Source of the DNA: Acidobacteriota bacterium | GTDB taxonomy: Bacteria > Acidobacteriota > Terriglobia > Terriglobales > Acidobacteriaceae | Length of the DNA stretch: 64,000 nt | Reading direction: 5' to 3' | NCBI GenBank assembly: GCA_013289765.1 | Contig: JABCZI010000012.1 | Span: forward strand, 62,001-126,000 | Shown here: piece after piece, positions 59,602 to 64,000 of the stretch | Layout: the number at the start of each line of letters is the position of its first letter | Position numbering within the stretch: the first letter of the stretch is position 1 | Position numbers and translations under genes: made by a program | Notes under the pieces: generated by a model | The model's input: the letters and a program-made list of their open reading frames with translations, nothing else | Databases searched by the model: none | Told to the model about the DNA's origin: nothing

Positions 59602-60035
59602 TTCGCGCGAATCGCGGCGTAGAAGTGGAAACTGTCATGAACGTAACCTACACCGCGCGAAAAATAAGCCCCATGCTCGCCGTCGCCGACATGGAACAAA
59701 CCCTCACCTTCTACCACGACGTATTGGGATTCAAACCGAGGATGAAGTCGCACGACTATTCGATCGTCGAGCGCGACGCTCAAACCATCCACTTCATGAA
59801 AGCCGGCTCCGAGGAAGTGATGAAGTCCGTCCGCGGACATACCGAGATCTATATCGAAGTTTCGAACATCGATTTGTTGTGGGAGCACGTGAAAACTTTC
59901 AAAGACCGCTACCGGGTTCGCGATTTATTCAACCAGGACTACGGCATGACGGAGTTTCACGTTGAAGACCCGAACGGCTGCCTGGTCTTCGTCGGCGAGC
60001 CCACGCGCGAGCGCGACCAGTCTCGCGTCCGCTGA
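59598..60035 (+). CDS. VOC/glyoxalase-superfamily protein
   Basis: This 145-residue protein has a paired beta-alpha-beta-beta-beta fold: ISPMLAVADMEQTLTFYHDVLGFKPR in the first half and TEFHVEDPNGCLVFVGEP in the second. The metal-ligand positions include H60s and Glu near the end. Members act as bleomycin-binding or glyoxalase-like enzymes. The start at 59598 overlaps the upstream stop (ATGA), indicating translational coupling; an ATG at 59637 is an alternative. Confidence 0.82.
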   Translation: MIRANRGVEVETVMNVTYTARKISPMLAVADMEQTLTFYHDVLGFKPRMKSHDYSIVERDAQTIHFMKAGSEEVMKSVRGHTEIYIEVSNIDLLWEHVKTFKDRYRVRDLFNQDYGMTEFHVEDPNGCLVFVGEPTRERDQSRVR

Positions 60036-60176
60036 GAGTTTCCAGTGCTGTCCTGACCGACAGTACCGAGTTTCCTCTGTGTTCCCCTGTGCCCTCTGTG
60101 TTCAAGAATTTGACTTCCTCGTGAACCTCTACTAGATTCCTCTAACGAGTTCTTCTTCGTTCTTTGAAATGTCCTT

Positions 60177-60405
60177 CGGTTTGCGCGTCTTCGCCTCGTG
60201 GCGAAGACAGGGAAGCGGGTGCAATTCCCGCGCTGCCGCGCAACTGTAAGCGAGAAAATCGTAGCCGGTCACTGGGAGCAATCCCGGGAAGGCCGTCTGC
60301 AAGTCACCGGATGTTCCGCTAGAAAGCGATCTTTCACGGCTCACTGCCAATTGCTAACTGGCTCACACATCCTCACTCGCAAAGCCAGGAGACCGGCGTA
60401 AACCG
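60177..60405 (+). promoter_or_regulatory. Cobalamin riboswitch
   Basis: The conserved core GGGAAGCGGGTGCAATTCCC and CAACTGTAAGC is followed by CACTGGG and GGGAAGGCCG. The 3' consensus AGCCAGGAGACCGGC lies at 60383-60397. The closing stem pairs CGGTTTGCG (60177-60185) with CGTAAACCG (60397-60405). An unusually long insert of about 65 bases lies between the core and the 3' consensus. It ends 25 bases before the ribosome site of the TonB receptor gene, so B12 would repress its expression. Confidence 0.92.
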
Positions 60406-60443
60406 TACCCCTTAACCCCTTTCGCGTGAAAAGGAGGATGGTT

Positions 60444-62669
60444 ATGCGCGCTCTTTGCGCTTCGTTTTTGCTTTTTGTTTCTTTCTTGGTGGCATCGGCC
60501 GCCGACCTCAAAGTCAAGGTCACCGATCCTCAATCCGCCGCGGTCGCCGGCGCTCAAGTTTCTGTACTCTCAAAAAGCACTTCCCAGAAAATCGCGATTA
60601 CGACCACTGAAGGCATTGCTACATTCAGCGGACTGAACTCCAGCGAATTATCCTCAGGCGCGTTTCAGATTCGAGTTCTCGCTCCGGGCTTCGCCTTGCA
60701 CACATCAGATGTCAGCGCACCACACGACATCGTCACGGTCCAACTGCACGTCGCCACCGCGTCCGAAACCGTCGTAGTCACCGCGACCAGAACGCCCGCC
60801 CTCGCCGAAGAAACCGGCGCCAGCATTTCCACGCTGGAAAACGCCCAGCTCGAAACCATGCAACCCACCGCCGCCAGCGACGCCATCCGCTTTCTTCCCG
60901 GAGCCGTCGTCAACACCGCCGGTCAGCGTGGAGGCTTGTCCTCGCTCTTCGTGCGCGGCGGCGATTCCACTTACAACAAAGTCATCGTCGATGGCGTCAC
61001 CATCAACGAACCCGGCGGCACTTTTGATTTCGGCACGCTGCCTCTCACTCAAGCCAACCGCGTGGAATTTCTTCGCGGCGCGCAAAGCACGCTTTACGGC
61101 TCCGACGCCATGACTAGCGTCGTCCAGGTTTTCACCCGCGCCGGAAGCACGCGCACTCCCGAACTCCGCTTCGGCGCTGATGGAGGAAATTTCTCCACCG
61201 CCAACGGCTACGTTTCTCTCGCCGGAGCCCTCAGCCGCTTCGACTACAACGTCTTCGGCGACCAGTTCAACACCAAGGGCTCCGGAATTAACGATGCCTA
61301 TTCCGATTCGCTTCAGGGAGCGAACCTCGGCGCCGCGCTCAACGATAAGACTTCGTTGCGACTTCACCTGCGCCACTCGAACAGCCACACCGGAGTTCCC
61401 GGTGAATTCAACTTCAACGGATACGATCCGCTCGTTCCAGTAAACGGACTGTCTCAACCGTTGCCTCCGGATCCGAACGAGTGGTCGCAATACAACAACT
61501 TGCTGGGCAATGTGGAGCTTGCCGTCGCCGCCCCCAACGGATGGCAGCATCGCCTCAGCGCCTTCGATTATCTCTACCGCTACAACGAACTCAACGTGAA
61601 CGGCGACCCTTCGCGAGTGGGCTTGTTTGGCAATCCCATTGATTTTCAGTCGCACGAAGTCGATCGTATCAACCGCGCGGGATTCGAATATCAGGGCGAT
61701 TATTCCGAACGGCCCTGGGCCCACACCACCGTCGGCTACCGCGTCGAAAACGAAAACGGATTCGTCGGTGACGTGAACTTCGGCCAGACCCACGGCCAGC
61801 GCCTGAGCAACGAATTCTACGCGCAACAGCAATTCACTTATGGCAGGCTAACGGCCGCAGGCGGTGGACGATTCATTCACAATAGCGCCTTCGGAAATAC
61901 TGGCGTTCCGCGGATTGCGCTGACTCTACTGGCCCGGCGGGGAGGAGAGATTCTTTCTGACACTCGTTTGCATTTTTCTTACGCCACCGGATTCAAGGAA
62001 CCTCGCCTCGAGGAAACCTATGCCGGTCCTCCGTTCAGTTTCGCCAATCCCGGTCTGAAGCCCGAGCGCGTCCGCGCTTTTGAAACAGGCATTCAACAGG
62101 CCTTCGTTCGCGGTCGCTACATCCTGAATGCAACCTACTTCAACAATCTTTTCCACGATCAAATCAATTATCAGGAAATTGATCTCATTAACTTCATCGG
62201 ACAATACGGCAATATCAATCAGGCGTTCGCGCAGGGCGCCGAGGTTGAACTGCAGGCTAAAATCCGCTCCAGGCTGCTGCTCAGCACTGCGTACACTTAC
62301 ACTTCCACCAAGATTCTCAATAACCCCGCCCCCATCGATTCGCAATACAATGTCGGCCAGCCGCTGCTGCGCCGTCCCAAGCATTCCGCTACCATGCTGC
62401 TTTCTTATCTAGGCAACCGCTGGGGAGCAAATTTGAGTGGGAGTTTCGTAGGCCGCCGCCCGGACGATGATTTCTTCGGCTTCAACATCAACCACGCCGC
62501 CGGCTACGTGCGCGCCGATCTCGGAGGATGGTACGCCATCAATTCTCGCGTCACCGCATACGCGAATGTCGAGAACGCCCTCGACCGCCGCTATAGCGAA
62601 GTCGTCGGCTATCCCGCGTTGCCTCTGAATTTTCGCGCCGGATTCCGCTTCCGCATCGGGGGAGAATAG
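60444..62669 (+). CDS. TonB-dependent receptor, probably for cobalamin (BtuB-type)
   Basis: This outer-membrane transporter has 741 residues: a signal peptide ending VASAA, a carboxypeptidase-regulatory-like domain (DLKVKVTDPQSAAVAGAQV), a TonB box (ETVVVTATRTP), and a plug (LSSLFVRGGDSTYNKVIVDGVTINEPGG). The beta-barrel ends in NFRAGFRFRI. The ATG at 60444 is fixed by AAGGAGG six bases upstream. The preceding riboswitch indicates B12 or cobinamide as substrate; that is inference from context. Confidence 0.9.
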   Translation: MRALCASFLLFVSFLVASAADLKVKVTDPQSAAVAGAQVSVLSKSTSQKIAITTTEGIATFSGLNSSELSSGAFQIRVLAPGFALHTSDVSAPHDIVTVQLHVATASETVVVTATRTPALAEETGASISTLENAQLETMQPTAASDAIRFLPGAVVNTAGQRGGLSSLFVRGGDSTYNKVIVDGVTINEPGGTFDFGTLPLTQANRVEFLRGAQSTLYGSDAMTSVVQVFTRAGSTRTPELRFGADGGNFSTANGYVSLAGALSRFDYNVFGDQFNTKGSGINDAYSDSLQGANLGAALNDKTSLRLHLRHSNSHTGVPGEFNFNGYDPLVPVNGLSQPLPPDPNEWSQYNNLLGNVELAVAAPNGWQHRLSAFDYLYRYNELNVNGDPSRVGLFGNPIDFQSHEVDRINRAGFEYQGDYSERPWAHTTVGYRVENENGFVGDVNFGQTHGQRLSNEFYAQQQFTYGRLTAAGGGRFIHNSAFGNTGVPRIALTLLARRGGEILSDTRLHFSYATGFKEPRLEETYAGPPFSFANPGLKPERVRAFETGIQQAFVRGRYILNATYFNNLFHDQINYQEIDLINFIGQYGNINQAFAQGAEVELQAKIRSRLLLSTAYTYTSTKILNNPAPIDSQYNVGQPLLRRPKHSATMLLSYLGNRWGANLSGSFVGRRPDDDFFGFNINHAAGYVRADLGGWYAINSRVTAYANVENALDRRYSEVVGYPALPLNFRAGFRFRIGGE

Positions 62670-62705
62670 AGAAACGAAAACGCGGAGGGTCACAACTGAA
62701 ATCAT

Positions 62706-62749
62706 GTAGCGACAGCCGCCTCGGCTGTCCCGCCAAGCGAAGCGAGGCG
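62706..62749. repeat. Palindromic repeat, family E (copy 4)
   Basis: GTAGCGACAGCCGCC leads into the palindrome GACAGCCGCCTCGGCTGTC (62711-62729), then CCGCCAAGCGAAGCGAGGCGG. The palindrome is identical to the one inside selA. It lies between the TonB receptor gene and the aldolase gene. Confidence 0.82.
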
Positions 62750-62804
62750 GAATCCTAAAGCGCAGAAAGCTAAATTGTTGAAGATATGTCTGCTGCTCGG
62801 AAAT

Positions 62805-63503
62805 TCAGCTAACTTTCTCTGGAGGCCTTACCATCGCAATCGGCATCGGCGCCGCTATCTTGCCGCCAAAGTATTTCGTTCTTGCCAGCAGCAGCTTCTC
62901 GATATCCACTCCGCTCAGCGGCTGCTGCCGGCCCAGCAGATGGGTGACCAGCGCAATCTGTGCAAAGTGCTCCACTGTTTCCATCTTCATGTAAGCGTGC
63001 TCAATCGTATCCCCATAAGCCACCACACCGTGATTCGACATTAAAATCGCATCGTAGTGCGGCACATACGGTTCCAGAGTCTTCGCCAGTTCTGAGGTTC
63101 CAGGCGTACCGTAGCGCGCCAGCGGAATGCCGCCCAGCCCCATCACCACTTCGCACACCAGAGGTTCTGTCAGCGCCATGCCCGCAGCCGCGAATCCCGT
63201 CGCTGTTGGCGGATGCGCATGCACAATGGCTTGAATGTCGGGCCGCATGCGGTAGATCAGGACATGCATGCCAATCTCGCTGGTCACATTTCTCCGCCCC
63301 GCGACCCGCGTGCCCTCCCGGTCCACAATCACCATGTCCGCGGCGCGCATGGCGCCCTTGCTCACACACGTGGGCGTCACCAGGATTCGCTCTCGATCCA
63401 GCCGCACGGAAAGATTCCCGTCCATAGCCGCCACGAAGCCGCGCTCGTGCAACATCCGCCCGTAGCGAACAATTTCTTCCCTGTATTTTCGTTCCGCGTG
63501 CAT
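62805..63503 (-). CDS. Class II aldolase/adducin-family protein
   Basis: This 232-residue protein resembles L-fuculose-phosphate aldolases. The zinc ligands are H95 and H97 (VHAHPPTATG) and a later His in SNHGVVAYG. The catalytic acid is E76 in VTSEIGMHVLIY. GLGGIPLARYGTPGT is family-typical. It may cleave a sugar phosphate or act in methionine salvage. It is convergent with the TonB receptor gene and divergent from queA. Confidence 0.85.
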   Translation of the reverse strand: MHAERKYREEIVRYGRMLHERGFVAAMDGNLSVRLDRERILVTPTCVSKGAMRAADMVIVDREGTRVAGRRNVTSEIGMHVLIYRMRPDIQAIVHAHPPTATGFAAAGMALTEPLVCEVVMGLGGIPLARYGTPGTSELAKTLEPYVPHYDAILMSNHGVVAYGDTIEHAYMKMETVEHFAQIALVTHLLGRQQPLSGVDIEKLLLARTKYFGGKIAAPMPIAMVRPPEKVS

Positions 63504-63678
63504 GGAAATTCTCTCTTAGGGGAGTGGCGAAAGCGGCTAAATCTAACAGCTCGCATGGTAACGCACCCAGCTTAAACAGACAAACAAATTTACTAAAAAA
63601 GACAAAGAAATCTTCCCATAAATGTCGAACGTGACCATTCTCAATCTTCCTGCATCCTCTCGAAAGTCCCCTCCCTCT

Positions 63679-63684
63679 TATAAT
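63679..63684 (+). promoter_or_regulatory. Candidate -10 element of queA
   Basis: A perfect TATAAT ends 7 bases before the GTG start of queA. No good -35 is seen at 16-18 bases upstream. If used, transcription would start at or within a base or two of the GTG, so the mRNA would be leaderless. Confidence 0.4.
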
Positions 63685-63691
63685 CGACATC

Positions 63692-64000
63692 GTGTTGGTT
63701 TCCGACTTTCATTTCCTTCTTCCCGACGAACTTATTGCTCAGGAGCCTCTCCCGGCTCGCGATAGCTCTCGGATGCTTTACCTGAGTCGGACCAACGGCA
63801 GCTACTCCGACCGCCAATTCCGCGACCTGCCCGACTTGCTTCAGCTTGGCGACCTTGTCGTATTTAACAACACCCGCGTGTTTCCCGCCCGGCTTTATGG
63901 CCGCCGCAAAGGTGCACGCGCTCAAACCGTCAGCCGGCAGAATCCTGCCACTCGTAATTTCTTGCAAGGGCGCGTCGAGGTTTTTCTCACGCGTCAACTT
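63692..64000 (+). CDS. queA: S-adenosylmethionine:tRNA ribosyltransferase-isomerase (partial)
   Basis: This is the N-terminal part of QueA, which adds the ribosyl-derived ring of epoxyqueuosine to tRNA. Conserved segments are [28 protein letters not shown] and [24 protein letters not shown]. About 20 residues ([17 protein letters not shown]) follow before the conserved EVFLTR. The start is GTG at 63692. The frame runs off the window edge. Confidence 0.9.
   Translation, partial: MLVSDFHFLLPDELIAQEPLPARDSSRMLYLSRTNGSYSDRQFRDLPDLLQLGDLVVFNNTRVFPARLYGRRKGARAQTVSRQNPATRNFLQGRVEVFLTRQL

Noticed and set aside
60705-61832. Minus-strand frame of 375 codons opposite the TonB receptor
   Set aside because: The TonB receptor has clear domains on the other strand; the antisense frame is a compositional shadow.

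Overview
The window looks like a chromosomal segment of an acidobacterium of the Koribacter/Terriglobia type. The evidence is an ordinary GC-rich housekeeping gene set, the arrangements PIN/TRAM-ispD-ispF and ispE-tRNA-Gln-prs-rplY-pth-rpsF-rpsR-rplI, several small lineage-type proteins, and a TonB receptor with an N-terminal carboxypeptidase-regulatory-like domain. This placement rests on gene content and recalled family resemblance; no search was run. There is no phage, insertion sequence, plasmid origin or CRISPR array.

Layout. 1-8 kb: tdh (cut by the window edge), a DinB-like DUF1572 protein, hyuB, a 12-residue micro-ORF with its own terminator, a MerR regulator, tRNA-Pro(GGG), rnr and a second DinB protein. 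8-15 kb: bactofilin, a large secreted protein, a DUF1990 protein, murJ and a quinone oxidoreductase. 15-24 kb: MEP isoprenoid genes (ispD, ispF, ispE) around a PIN/TRAM protein, a glutamine-amidotransferase-like hydrolase and small proteins of unknown role. 23-28 kb: tRNA-Gln(TTG), prs, rplY, pth, rpsF, rpsR, rplI. 27.5-30.7 kb: a tandem duplication of a secreted-protein gene together with the 3' end of rplI. 31-36.4 kb: a secreted S74-chaperone protein, then an envelope-stress-like cassette (ECF sigma, anti-sigma with HEAT repeats, DUF4097 repeat protein, double-PDZ lipoprotein). 36-43.8 kb: a GAF-GAF-GGDEF cyclase, recG, lipA, a TauE exporter with a DUF1634 partner, and an orphan MCE protein. 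43.9-53.4 kb: a membrane-embedded spermidine-synthase-like protein, acpS, a DUF488 protein, selA, cytochrome c, folP, a PilT-like ATPase and a DUF4034-like secreted protein. 53.5-64 kb: dtd, acpP-fabF, an esterase-like protein, a PilZ protein, a DUF374 acyltransferase, a VOC protein, a cobalamin riboswitch with its TonB receptor, a class II aldolase and the start of queA.

The most unusual theme is a dense population of palindromic interspersed repeats. At least eight sequence families occupy the gaps between genes. Several are long-armed imperfect hairpins of 80-140 bp. Two members lie inside reading frames without breaking them: one in selA, and a double palindrome in the amidotransferase-like gene. 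A third supplies the start-proximal codons of ispF. This resembles the in-frame palindromic elements known from Rickettsia. Other points of note are the rplI 3' duplicate, whose differences from the parent are mostly synonymous; the micro-ORF transcript with a palindromic promoter and a perfect terminator; and an esterase-like protein with Asn where the catalytic His is expected.
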